A stretch of DNA of 64,000 bases from Rariglobus sp. (GTDB lineage: Bacteria > Verrucomicrobiota > Verrucomicrobiia > Opitutales > Opitutaceae), in contig JAQSWS010000002.1 in assembly GCA_029266495.1 (NCBI GenBank), positions 1-64,000 of the forward strand, given 5' to 3'. Below are positions 7,923 through 16,508 of the stretch, piece after piece. Position 1 is the first letter of the stretch. Each line of letters begins with the position of its first letter. The translations under genes were made by a program, and so were the position numbers. The notes beneath the pieces were generated by a model. It did no database searches. It was not told the origin of the DNA and worked only from the letters and a program-made list of their open reading frames with translations.

Positions 7923-8288
7923 ATGACCGCCAAACACCTGTCGTTGTCCGAACGCTCCGCCTACCGCCGTCTCGAAGACGTCGTCGGTTGCAAGTGGTCG
8001 GCCGCAGTGGTTGGCGCGCTCCTGCGCGGTGTGAACCGCCCCGGCAAACTCGAACGCTACATCCCCGGAATCTCGACCAAGGTGCTCACCGAAAGGCTGC
8101 GCAAACTGCTCGATTACGGACTCATCACACGTGACGACCGCTCCGAGTCCGCGACGCTTCACGTGGAATATCAACTCACGCCCACCGGCAAGCGCCTCGC
8201 GCACATCATCGAACAACTGCACGAACTCCAGGCCGAGCACAGCCCGCCTCCGGCATCGACTCCGCCGCCGGGAAAGAAAAAGAACTAG
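7923..8288 (+). CDS. HxlR-type transcriptional regulator
   Basis: A 121-residue winged-helix protein. The pattern VVGCKWSAAVVGALLRG, RPGKLERYIPGISTKVLTERLRKLLDYGLITR is diagnostic for the HxlR (DUF24) family, including the Cys just before the Lys-Trp that in some members senses oxidants or electrophiles. The ATG at 7923 is preferred over a GTG at 7878 because the family motif begins soon after it. It probably regulates the divergent thioredoxin-like gene. Confidence 0.88.
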   Translation: MTAKHLSLSERSAYRRLEDVVGCKWSAAVVGALLRGVNRPGKLERYIPGISTKVLTERLRKLLDYGLITRDDRSESATLHVEYQLTPTGKRLAHIIEQLHELQAEHSPPPASTPPPGKKKN

Positions 8289-8387
8289 GGTGCGTCCGGG
8301 AAAGAAACCATGCCATCGCTCGCGCTCGGAGTGAGAGAAAAAGACCCTGGGCTGGTTTATTTCGAAAACACGGATTAGAACACTCCC

Positions 8388-8828
8388 ATGAAACTACCCC
8401 TCCTCCTCGTCCTCTGCGTTCTCATCCTTGGCGGCTGCGCGACATCCGAATCGCCCTCCACCTCGACTGCGTCCTCTCCCGCCGAGCAACAAACCGCCTC
8501 CTGGCTGTTCGGTGAATGGACGGAGGACTTCGGCCTGGCCGGAGCCGGCTCCACCACGTTCAACGCCGACGGAACCTACACGGGGCGTTTTTACTCAACC
8601 AAGGGCGACACCAAACCCGAAGCCACGTTTGCCGGTCGCTGGCGGCTTGAAGGCCAGACCCTCATCTACGAACTCACCGAATGTTCAGACCCGGAGTTTC
8701 TCAAGGCCAACGCGCTCACCAAAGACACGATCCTCAAAGTCGAATCGGACCGCTTCACCTACGAAGACGGCAACAAGAACCCGTCCGTCATGAAACGCGC
8801 AAAGCCTGGCCCGCGTGAAACTTTTTGA
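8388..8828 (+). CDS. lipoprotein with a lipocalin-like domain
   Basis: A 146-residue protein with a lipoprotein signal (lipobox LGGC, Cys at residue 17). A Ser/Thr linker leads to a beta-rich domain: WLFGEWTEDFG, TFNADGTYTGRFY, FAGRWRLEGQTLIYELTE. This layout recalls the short lipocalin-like domains found in many bacterial lipoproteins. It is probably membrane-anchored in the periplasm. No function can be assigned. Confidence 0.7.
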   Translation: MKLPLLLVLCVLILGGCATSESPSTSTASSPAEQQTASWLFGEWTEDFGLAGAGSTTFNADGTYTGRFYSTKGDTKPEATFAGRWRLEGQTLIYELTECSDPEFLKANALTKDTILKVESDRFTYEDGNKNPSVMKRAKPGPRETF

Positions 8829-8894
8829 ACTGATCGAAGCGACCGCGCCGGCCCGGCGTTCGCCCGGCCATTTAGCCGAACCGCGCTCCCTCTC

Positions 8895-9437
8895 ATGGCC
8901 GCCTGCACGCTTCCTACGCTGACCATTGTGACCGGGCGCCCCGGAGCCGGTAAAACCACCCTCGCCCGCAAACTGGCCGAGCACATCCATTGTCCGTTGA
9001 TCGGCCGGGATATGATCAAGGAAGGCATCGTAAATACCACCGGCGACAAAGGCGCTCCCGGCGGCTCGCTGGCGATGGACGCCTGTATCACGTTTTTCGC
9101 GACGATTGAACTGCTGCTCAAAAACCGGGTAACCCTCGTGGCGGAAGGTTTTCTCGGTCCGCAGCTTTGGGGGCAACATATGCCCGGCCTGACAGCCATC
9201 GCCCGCGTCAGACTCATCCAATGTCAGGCCGACCCCGACCTCGCTCATTCACGGATGATCCAACGCCGTCTTAACGATCCACGGTGGGATGAGTTTCACA
9301 ACAGCCCCGTCAATCAGACGCAACAGCCGGCGCAAAACTACGCCCTCCTTGATCTGGGTGTCCCCACCTTGGTGGTAGATTGCACGAATCACTACGCCCC
9401 CGATTTTGACACCATCTTCCGGTTCACCCAGAGCTGA
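8895..9437 (+). CDS. P-loop kinase-like ATPase
   Basis: A 180-residue protein with a Walker A motif GRPGAGKTT at residues 14-22 and a short AAA/kinase core like zeta-toxin or chloramphenicol-phosphotransferase-type kinases: PLIGRDMIKEGIV for the substrate side, then LVAEGFLGPQLW and RVRLIQCQAD. The substrate is unknown. No antitoxin-like gene adjoins it, so a toxin role is unlikely. Confidence 0.75.
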   Translation: MAACTLPTLTIVTGRPGAGKTTLARKLAEHIHCPLIGRDMIKEGIVNTTGDKGAPGGSLAMDACITFFATIELLLKNRVTLVAEGFLGPQLWGQHMPGLTAIARVRLIQCQADPDLAHSRMIQRRLNDPRWDEFHNSPVNQTQQPAQNYALLDLGVPTLVVDCTNHYAPDFDTIFRFTQS

Positions 9438-9450
9438 AAGCGAAAGATCC

Positions 9451-9490
9451 CCTGGTCTGGAGTGTCACGCCCTACCTGCTTCAGCAGCGT
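9451..9490 (-). repeat. REP-like element, GTAGGGCGTGAC type
   Basis: On the minus strand this stretch reads GTAGGGCGTGACACTCC, preceded by a small CTGC..GCAG hairpin. It begins with GTAG, the tetranucleotide that starts classic REP sequences, and shares GTAGGGCGTGAC with the inverted pair at 15537-15619. Confidence 0.5.
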
Positions 9491-9629
9491 GACCGAAGCG
9501 GCCCATGAGCCGTCGACTATTAACAACAAACCTCGACGCGATGCCGCGCTTCTTCACGGTGATAAAGGTGACCACCCGCGCCCAAAACACCGGACGCGCC
9601 CTCACACTCCGCCGACCACTCACTCCACC

Positions 9630-10052
9630 ATGCATCGCAGCCGTCCCATCTACATCTCGATCATCGCCTGGCTCTATCTCATCGGCGCCGGTCTCACCGT
9701 CCTGTCGCTGGCGCTGATGATTTATGACCCCAAGGTCGTGTATAGTCAGATCAACCCGGATACACCGTTTGCGTTGATCCTCGCCCAGACCAGCTTGGGA
9801 GCAATCGTGACCGCTGTCGGCGCATGGAACCTCCTGCGGGGTGCCAATTGGGCGCGTTGGTTAATGACCGTCTTTTTAGTGGAGTCCACCACATGGACTT
9901 TTCTCAGTGCCAGCATTCCCGCCAGCTTCTGGGTCGCCCTGCTTTGGAGCGTTATCATGATAACCGTGCTGTTCATTCCGCCCTCCAACGAGTTTTTCCG
10001 TGCCCGGCGGGGCCGGCGCAGGCGTATCCGATCCGTGGTATCGCAGGCCTAA
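9630..10052 (+). CDS. small membrane protein, four helices
   Basis: A 140-residue protein. Hydrophobic segments lie near residues 9-30, 45-66, 73-90 and 92-115, and the tail is strongly basic (RARRGRRRRIRS), placing the C-terminus in the cytoplasm. The ATG at 9630 in CTCCACCATG is chosen over a distant in-frame GTG, because the upstream codons do not resemble protein. Family unknown. Confidence 0.6.
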   Translation: MHRSRPIYISIIAWLYLIGAGLTVLSLALMIYDPKVVYSQINPDTPFALILAQTSLGAIVTAVGAWNLLRGANWARWLMTVFLVESTTWTFLSASIPASFWVALLWSVIMITVLFIPPSNEFFRARRGRRRRIRSVVSQA

Positions 10053-10166
10053 GTCCACCTATCGAGTCGACGAAATCGGGCGGAGATCGCCGACCATGAG
10101 GCGCGCTTCTTGTTTTGTTGAAAAACTAGGCGGAGCGGACGGCGGGATTTGTGCTTCTACCGGGGC

Positions 10167-11372
10167 ATGCCGATCGCAGCAGCCGCATCCACTCACCTCC
10201 CTTCCGCCAAATCCGACGAACGGGCCTTGGCGTATTTGATGGGGCTGCATGGGCTTGCCTTGATGGTGGTGTTTCCCCTTGGCACCCAGGAAACGCGGCT
10301 TTGGCACCCGGGCGTGGGCGGAGTTGGGATGCTCGCGGCGGCCTTCCCGCTCGCCGTGGTGATCGGCGGCTTGTGGGCAAGACGTCGGTCACGCCTCCCG
10401 GCCGGCGTGCGGACCCTCTCGTGGATCGCTTTTCTTACCACACTGCCCTGCGTGCTTTCGTATGATTATCCATCGTTTGTCGCCGCCCGCCTGCTGGCCG
10501 GACTGGCAACGGGCGCGGCCTATGTGGCGATTCACCGCGAGTTATCGGCCGACGCCCTCCCGCTCGTCGGCCGTGTCGCGCCGCGCATCATCGCCTTCGG
10601 CATGCCGGTGTGTCTCGCCGCCGCGGTGGTGTTCGACTGGCGCGCGACGTTTGTGCCCCTCCTCGTGGCGCAGGCGTGGCTCGCGCTCCGCTCCACGCCG
10701 CGCCATACCGCGCTTCCCGTGACAATCCCTGCACCCGCCGAGGCCGCTCCCGCCGCGCTCGTCGCGACGGGGGCACTGGCCTTCGTGAGCGCCGCCTACC
10801 TCACCGTGCTTTCCGGGTTTCTGGTCTTCAACGCCGGGCACACCGAGTTCCATATCCCCGTCGTGCTCGGACTGGCCGCCTTGCTCGGACTCGGCGTGCC
10901 GCCGGCGGTCCGGCGGCTGCGCACCTTGGTTTCGGACACCATGGCGTTTGCCGTGGCACTCGGGTTTTCCGCCGCGAGCTTGCTGGCGTTGCTCGCTTTG
11001 CGCGGTCCGCAGCCAGCGGCCCTCGCGGTCTCGACCATCGCGGTCTTCCTGACGGTCAACTCGGCCCGCCACCTGACGCTGGCCGGTCTGGTCCAGCCGG
11101 GTCTCAAGCCGGAAGAACGCCCCGCCCATCAAACCCATACTCACCTGGCTCACCACTTGGGTTCGGGCCTTGGTGCGCTGACGGCGGGAGCACTGATTTC
11201 GCTCACACCCGCAAAGACGTTCACCGGCATGCCCGTTATGCTCGGATGCTGCCTCGCCGCCACTGGAGTCGCCCTTGGAGCCGGCTTCATTTCGGCCCCG
11301 AAAACGGAAAAACCGGTGTCAGAAGCGGAGTTGCCCGAATTCATTGCCGAAAACGAGAACTCGCCGGTCTGA
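10167..11372 (+). CDS. MFS-type transporter
   Basis: A 401-residue membrane protein with about 12 hydrophobic segments in two halves, and a central loop rich in Pro/Ala (about residues 175-195). The basic loop ARRRSRLPAG after helix 2 corresponds to the major facilitator signature. The substrate is unknown. The ATG at 10167 fits better than the in-frame GTG at 10149. Confidence 0.75.
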   Translation: MPIAAAASTHLPSAKSDERALAYLMGLHGLALMVVFPLGTQETRLWHPGVGGVGMLAAAFPLAVVIGGLWARRRSRLPAGVRTLSWIAFLTTLPCVLSYDYPSFVAARLLAGLATGAAYVAIHRELSADALPLVGRVAPRIIAFGMPVCLAAAVVFDWRATFVPLLVAQAWLALRSTPRHTALPVTIPAPAEAAPAALVATGALAFVSAAYLTVLSGFLVFNAGHTEFHIPVVLGLAALLGLGVPPAVRRLRTLVSDTMAFAVALGFSAASLLALLALRGPQPAALAVSTIAVFLTVNSARHLTLAGLVQPGLKPEERPAHQTHTHLAHHLGSGLGALTAGALISLTPAKTFTGMPVMLGCCLAATGVALGAGFISAPKTEKPVSEAELPEFIAENENSPV

Positions 11373-11570
11373 TCATGTAAAACGGCCCGAGCGGGTCACC
11401 GTGACTTTCTCGCTCGAGTGCCCGCCGCCCTTGTCCACTGGACGGGACTACTTCCGGCAGCGTCTGCAACGTGACGTCATGAAGCTCAAGAAACCCGTTG
11501 TCCGTGAATGACCATCCATTCAAGGTATCGCCAGCCTCGCCGAACCGACCCCTGTTCCCGAAAACGCGCC

Positions 11571-12626
11571 ATGAGCAAACCGCTTTGCTGGATCCACACT
11601 GGTTTACACAAAACAGGCACCACCGCCCTCCAGCGCACCTTTTCCCAAAATCGGTCAAACCTATCCAAAGCGGGGTTCCTCTATCCAGATCTTCGACCGA
11701 TCAAAAGCCGTCCGGCGGAGGCACACCATTTACTTTTTCGCCGGCTCGGCGTGGCATGCGAAGGCTTCTCAGAAGCTGATTGCAAAACACTCTGCGCCAT
11801 CTGGCTCAAGCAATGCACAGAAAATAAAAGCTCCCTGCTTCTCAGCGCCGAATCTTTATCGCGCTACCCCACAACGATCGAAGCTCTTGACTGGGAATGG
11901 CCGGACAAACGACGACGTTTTTTAGAAGGAGTCGCCGACCTGCTGCAGGAATACAGGGTTGTGCCCATCGTTGTGCTCCGGAGACAGGATGAGTTTATCG
12001 AATCTTTTTATAAGGAGTGGGTCTTAAAAAGACATGAGAACTCCCACTTGCGATTCGAAGACTTTATCCGAGTCAGCGCCCCTTTCTACCTGAGATTTGA
12101 AGACAATATCACCTTGATGAAGTCCATTTTTGGCGAGGTGCGGGTGCTTTCCTATCATGCCCTCAAAGGAGGGGATCTTGCCCGGAATTTTTTCCAAGCT
12201 TTGGGCAGTGATGTGGAATTGGAATCACCCACGCCACATATCCGTCCCAGCCTCTCCACCCAAATGACTGAAATCAAAAGATGCCTGAACAGCGTCAGTC
12301 ATCCCTGTGCCGATCCAAAAAATTTCAGCAAGCTGGCAGGCTGTCATGCGTATCAGGAATGGCTTCAACGGCCAGGCAGAAACTTGGGGTCCAGCGAGTC
12401 GAACTTATGGGCAAGCAGCGATGCCCGAAGAGCCTTTATCGATTCTTTCGAACAGGAAAATGCCCGTATTGCGCGCGACTACTTCGGCGACGGAAATCGT
12501 TTCCCTGAATACATCGAGACCTCATCAAGTAATTATATGGAGGCGCTCCAATTAACCAAAGGGGATTACCGCGAACTCGCCACCTTCGTTTCAGACTCCG
12601 GTATCGATCAATCAGCACTCCGGTAA
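11571..12626 (+). CDS. sulfotransferase-like protein
   Basis: A 351-residue protein. The N-terminal strand-loop-helix IHTGLHKTGTTALQ matches the 5'-phosphosulfate-binding loop of PAPS-dependent sulfotransferases; a second region (VVPIVVLRRQDEFIESFYKEW) fits the 3'-phosphate-binding strand and helix. Such enzymes sulfate carbohydrates or small molecules. GC is lower than in the flanking genes, suggesting recent acquisition. The start MSKPLCW at 11571 directly precedes the binding loop. Confidence 0.72.
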   Translation: MSKPLCWIHTGLHKTGTTALQRTFSQNRSNLSKAGFLYPDLRPIKSRPAEAHHLLFRRLGVACEGFSEADCKTLCAIWLKQCTENKSSLLLSAESLSRYPTTIEALDWEWPDKRRRFLEGVADLLQEYRVVPIVVLRRQDEFIESFYKEWVLKRHENSHLRFEDFIRVSAPFYLRFEDNITLMKSIFGEVRVLSYHALKGGDLARNFFQALGSDVELESPTPHIRPSLSTQMTEIKRCLNSVSHPCADPKNFSKLAGCHAYQEWLQRPGRNLGSSESNLWASSDARRAFIDSFEQENARIARDYFGDGNRFPEYIETSSSNYMEALQLTKGDYRELATFVSDSGIDQSALR

Positions 12627-12729
12627 GGGAGAAAACCGCGAGGGCTCGCACTCGCTTGTGACGACTCCACCCAATGGAGCGTTTTCAGCCTCGATTCTGG
12701 CCAGGCAATCCAATTTTTACCACCGCACC

Positions 12730-13806
12730 ATGAAGCTGCCTACGTTCCTGATTACCTCACTTGCCCTGATCGTTGCCTGGGTCGCCCCGTTGCACGGACA
12801 AGCCATCGAGATCCCGCCCACGGATCCCTTGGTGCGTTACGTGGGGCGCTTCGATCACACTGCGGCGGCAGGTCCCCGTTGCGCCTGGTCCGCCAGCACG
12901 GTCGCACTGACGATCACCGGCGGTTCGTTGAGTGTCCGGTTCAATGAAACCGGCAAAGATTTCTGGCAGATCGTCGTGAACGGACAACCGACGGGCGTCC
13001 TGGAACTCAAGCCGGGCGAACAGGTGTATCCCGTGGTGTCCGATCTACCCGCCGGTCGTCATCGCGTGGAACTGGTCAAACGCACCGAAGCCACCATTGG
13101 CGTCACACAGGTGCTGGGTTTTCAGCTCGACGGGGGCGCCAGGCTGTTGCCGACGCCCGCCCGTCCGCGTCGCATCGAGGTGATCGGCGACTCCATCAGT
13201 TGCGGTTACGGCAATGAAGCCGCGGCCAAGGAAGAACACTTCACCCCCGCGACCGAAAATGCCTGGCTGGCCTACGGTGCGGTCGCGGCGCGCGCGGTCG
13301 ATGCGGACTACGTTTGCGTCGCCTGGTCCGGCAAGAAACTGTGGCCCAACAACAGCGTCCTGGACTACTACGATCGCGTGCTGCCCGGTCCGGCGGAGGC
13401 CAGGTGGGATTTCTCCCGGTGGACGCCCGACGTGGTGATCATCAATCTCGGGACAAATGACTTCAACGTGAAGGTCAACCCCGAGGAGGCTGGCTGGGTG
13501 TCCGCGTATGTTGCATTCATAAAACAAATACGCGCGCGCTATCCGCAGGCGCCGGTCTATTGCGCGCTCGGCACGATGCTCAGCGACTGGCCGGCCGCGC
13601 GCATGCCGCGCACGACGATCCTCGGTTATCTCAACCAAGTGATCGAGCAGACCAACGCTGCCGGAGGCCCGCCCGTGCGCCTGATCGATTTCGGCGTGCA
13701 AAAACCTGAAAACGGCTACGGCGCCGACTGGCACCCGAATGTGAAAACCAATTCGCTGATGGGCGCCCAACTCGCGGCGACCTTGAAGCAGGACTTGGGC
13801 TGGTAA
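12730..13806 (+). CDS. secreted SGNH esterase, CE2-like
   Basis: A 358-residue protein with a signal peptide (LITSLALIVAWVAPLHGQA). An N-terminal beta-sandwich (about residues 30-145) is followed by an SGNH hydrolase domain with block I IEVIGDSISCGYG, block III LGTNDF, and the closing DWHPN pair. This two-domain order is that of carbohydrate esterase family 2, enzymes that remove acetyl groups from xylan and other glycans. It is probably exported and fits the glycan-degrading content at the far end of the window. Confidence 0.85.
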   Translation: MKLPTFLITSLALIVAWVAPLHGQAIEIPPTDPLVRYVGRFDHTAAAGPRCAWSASTVALTITGGSLSVRFNETGKDFWQIVVNGQPTGVLELKPGEQVYPVVSDLPAGRHRVELVKRTEATIGVTQVLGFQLDGGARLLPTPARPRRIEVIGDSISCGYGNEAAAKEEHFTPATENAWLAYGAVAARAVDADYVCVAWSGKKLWPNNSVLDYYDRVLPGPAEARWDFSRWTPDVVIINLGTNDFNVKVNPEEAGWVSAYVAFIKQIRARYPQAPVYCALGTMLSDWPAARMPRTTILGYLNQVIEQTNAAGGPPVRLIDFGVQKPENGYGADWHPNVKTNSLMGAQLAATLKQDLGW

Positions 13807-13824
13807 GCCGCGTGCGCCGCTCTT

Positions 13825-13847
13825 CGACCGCCCGACCCGGGCGGTCG
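13825..13847 (+). terminator. perfect hairpin after the esterase gene
   Basis: A 10-bp perfect stem (CGACCGCCCG / CGGGCGGTCG) with a 3-base loop lies 19 bases after the stop codon. No T-run follows, so it is either a weak terminator or a REP-like hairpin. The bases after it (GGTCGAACCGATGG) recall the GTCGAGCC repeat of the first 7 kb. Confidence 0.55.
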
Positions 13848-14142
13848 AACCGATGGAACCGTCCTCCACCCCATGAAGCGCACGTCATCAACACCTAGCA
13901 TGCTCGTCCGCTTCCGCGGGCGAAAACAGGCCTCCGTCCGCCATCGGGCGGAAAGCATCCGGGCTCGCACGGGTGCAAATCGCTCCATGCGCCGGTAAGA
14001 CGATTCATGATCCATTTGTAGGGGTTGGTCCCAATATGACCGCGCCTCCAGCAGGGGTATGTTGCGCGGTCGGCGACCCGGGTGGCCCGGTTGAAACTTC
14101 TCTCCGCGCGGCGCCACCCCGGCCAAAGACGCCCCTCCCACC
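13848..14142. other. noncoding gap with hairpin
   Basis: About 295 bases without a convincing gene. It contains an 8-bp stem GACCGCGC (14038-14045) / GCGCGGTC (14064-14071) and a shorter CCGCC-ATC-GGGCGG hairpin near 13935. It probably holds the promoter of the PRC-barrel gene, but I cannot assign promoter boxes. Confidence 0.4.
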
Positions 14143-15312
14143 ATGAAAACTTCTCCGCTGAAAACGATCACGGTTGGCACGCTGGTTCTCGGACTGGGCC
14201 CGATGCTGATCGCCGCAACCACGACCGGTCCCGCCCCGCAAACCACCAACCCTTCACAAACCCGGCAGTCGGGCAGCCCGGATTCCCAAGGTGAACCGGC
14301 TCCAGATCGGATTGTTCCCAACACGATACCGGCGACCTCGGCCAATTACGAAGACTCACGCGGGCGGCCTGCGAGCGCGTTGATCGGACGCGATGTGGTC
14401 GGCGCGAATGACGCGAGGCTCGGCCAGCTTGGCGATTTCCTCGTCGATTCGTATTCGGGCAAAATCATCTACGGCGTGGTGTCCACCGGAGGAACGAAAG
14501 TCCCTGGCGTGGTGTTGCGCGCCGTTCCCTTCAACGCGTTTATTCCCGAACTCGCAACGGACGGGCTGCGGCTGAGACTGAACATCGAAGAAGCGACCTG
14601 GGCCAAGGTTCCGTCGTTTGAGATACGCCAGTTGGATCGCTTGAGCAAAGAGGGCGTGCTCCGGGAGGACATCTATCGGTATTTCGGTCAGCAACCTCCC
14701 CTCGTGACACGGATGGACGAGCAACAACTGGTGTCGGCCCGAGAGACGACCGGCAAACCGGTCCTGCGCGGCGACCAGACCATTGGCAATATCGAGGATG
14801 TGATCGTGCACCTTGAGGCCCAGGTGGCCGCCGTCCTGTTCGACCCGCGCGACGACTTCGTCGGAACCGATCAGAAATTCATCCTGCCATTTGGCAGCCT
14901 CGCCAGGATCGAGAACAACGTATTCGTCACTGCGCTCAACCTTCAGGACTTCACCACGGCCCGGGTCTCGACGGATGCCACTTGGGCGATGTCTACCGGG
15001 GCATTTCGGACGCCCTACCTCTGGCCCGCCTACGGGACCTCCGCCACTCCGCTGACAAACACTCCGCCGCTTCAAAATGTCGGTCTCAGCGCCACCCGGC
15101 CACCCGTCGAGGAAATCCGTCAGGCGCTGGCCTCCGATGCCCATACGAGATGGACTCAAGTCAACGTGGTTGCCGCCCACGACCGGGTGATTTTGCAAGG
15201 GGTCGTGCAGGATGAAGACGATAAGCGACGGGTTGAAAGCCGTGTCTCCCAATCCGCCGGCGGCTGGAAAATAGACAATCAGATCCGCATTGCCGGAGCC
15301 GTCGGCGACTAA
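14143..15312 (+). CDS. exported PRC-barrel protein
   Basis: A 389-residue protein with a signal peptide (ending LIAATTTG) and a low-complexity linker. Two PRC-barrel-like domains follow: RPASALIGRDVVGANDARLGQLGDFLVD (about residues 72-150) and ETTGKPVLRGDQTIGNIEDVIVH (about 200-275). The C-terminal ~70 residues (EIRQALASDAHTRW, VVAAHDRVILQGVV) resemble a BON domain. The pairing suggests a periplasmic binding or envelope-stress protein. The start has the CCCACCATG context. Confidence 0.75.
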   Translation: MKTSPLKTITVGTLVLGLGPMLIAATTTGPAPQTTNPSQTRQSGSPDSQGEPAPDRIVPNTIPATSANYEDSRGRPASALIGRDVVGANDARLGQLGDFLVDSYSGKIIYGVVSTGGTKVPGVVLRAVPFNAFIPELATDGLRLRLNIEEATWAKVPSFEIRQLDRLSKEGVLREDIYRYFGQQPPLVTRMDEQQLVSARETTGKPVLRGDQTIGNIEDVIVHLEAQVAAVLFDPRDDFVGTDQKFILPFGSLARIENNVFVTALNLQDFTTARVSTDATWAMSTGAFRTPYLWPAYGTSATPLTNTPPLQNVGLSATRPPVEEIRQALASDAHTRWTQVNVVAAHDRVILQGVVQDEDDKRRVESRVSQSAGGWKIDNQIRIAGAVGD

Positions 15313-15359
15313 GCGCGCAACGGATCCAAAGGCGCGCCACCGCGCGTCGGTGCGAGCAA

Positions 15360-15699
15360 TATTTCAAATAAAGTCATGGTCGTCGGGTTGTCGTGTAGCC
15401 ACACCCGTGCCGGGTGTGTTCCGTGATGCATCCCCGATTTCGAACCACGCGGCCGACACGGCCACGGCTACAACTTTATTTGAAATGCACTAGCAGCGTC
15501 TTGAATAAACTCGTAGCCATTATCTGCGGCTTGAACGTAGGGCGTGGACCGCTGGGACCGCCGCGAATCCACAGAGGAGAAACGCTTCCAGTCCGGCGCG
15601 CCCAGCGGTCACGCCCTACCCGGGTAGCTACAGTTTTATTTGAACCCCTCCGGGCCAGTCTTGTGCCTTCGCGGAGCCTTGCGCCCTGTCTTCAAATAA
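15360..15699. repeat. REP/BIME-like repeat patch
   Basis: This occupies most of the 530-base gap 15313-15842. Inverted arms ATTTCAAATAAAGT (15361-15374) and ACTTTATTTGAAAT (15473-15486) enclose a CACACCCG-TGC-CGGGTGTG hairpin (15400-15418) and a GTAGCC/GGCTAC pair. Next comes a GTAG-starting inverted pair: 15537-15556 against 15601-15619, 19 matches with one bulge. A last pair, TTATTTGAA (15636-15644) and TTCAAATAA (15691-15699), echoes the first arms. No gene is visible. Confidence 0.8.
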
Positions 15700-15842
15700 G
15701 TGTGACGGCGTCCCTGCTGGCGATTGCACCGCGTCGGAGGAGCCTCGGATTATAGAACCATGAACGTGGCTGAATAGTCTACCCACCAAGATTGCATTCA
15801 CTGCAACGCACCGTTTTAACATGAGAACCGAAAACAACTTCC

Positions 15843-16430
15843 ATGCTCAATCGCACCCAATACTTCATCCGGGAACACGCCGGCCTTCTCAAGCTCAGCG
15901 ATGTTTACGACATCCTTGATCCTCAATCGCAGGCGAAGATTGGAGAGGCCCGGGAGGAGATCAGCGGCTTCGTCAAATTCCTCCGGCTGTTCGTCAACAA
16001 GTCGCTCATGCCCACGCGCATTGCCGTCTACGAGCACACCGGCGAGTCATCGCGTAAGTTACTTTTTTCCCTCAAGCGCGGGTTCACCTTTATTCGCCCC
16101 AAAGTGGTGATCATTGATGAAGCCGGAGGTTCGCTGGGGCATTTACAGTCCAAGCTCCTTTCCTTGGGTGGAGCCTTCCGGGTGTTCTCGGCGGATGGCG
16201 CCGAAATCGCGCTGGTGAAGGGTGATTGGAAGGGCTGGAACTTCCGCTTCCTCAGCGGCGATACTGAACTCGGCGTGGTCACCAAAAAATGGGCCGGCCT
16301 CGGCAAAGAACTCTTCACGTCCGCCGATAATTACATCGTCAGCATCAACGGCCAGCCCAGCCCCGCCATCAGCACCCTCCTGCTCGCCGCCGGCCTGGCC
16401 GTCGACACCGTCTTCAAGGAACGGAAATAA
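15843..16430 (+). CDS. LURP-one / scramblase-like protein
   Basis: A 195-residue protein of the tubby-like LURP-one / phospholipid scramblase superfamily. It starts LNRTQYFIREHAGLLKLSDVYDI, followed by alternating strands such as LLFSLKRGFTFIRPKVVIID, GGAFRVFSADGAEIALVKGDWKG and TKKWAGLGKELFTSADNYIV. A hydrophobic helix (STLLLAAGLAVDTVF) closes the beta barrel, as in this family. Its bacterial role is unknown. It probably sits in the cytoplasm. Confidence 0.75.
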   Translation: MLNRTQYFIREHAGLLKLSDVYDILDPQSQAKIGEAREEISGFVKFLRLFVNKSLMPTRIAVYEHTGESSRKLLFSLKRGFTFIRPKVVIIDEAGGSLGHLQSKLLSLGGAFRVFSADGAEIALVKGDWKGWNFRFLSGDTELGVVTKKWAGLGKELFTSADNYIVSINGQPSPAISTLLLAAGLAVDTVFKERK

Positions 16431-16508
16431 CGCTCCTGTCCGTCTGGCTTGAGAGGAAATAAAACCGGGTGGCTCCGGACGGACAGGAACGGCGCCTCAC
16501 AATCCACC

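Noticed and set aside
8895-9437. Zeta-type toxin of a toxin-antitoxin pair
   Set aside because: No small antitoxin gene adjoins it, and its core is equally like other small P-loop kinases.
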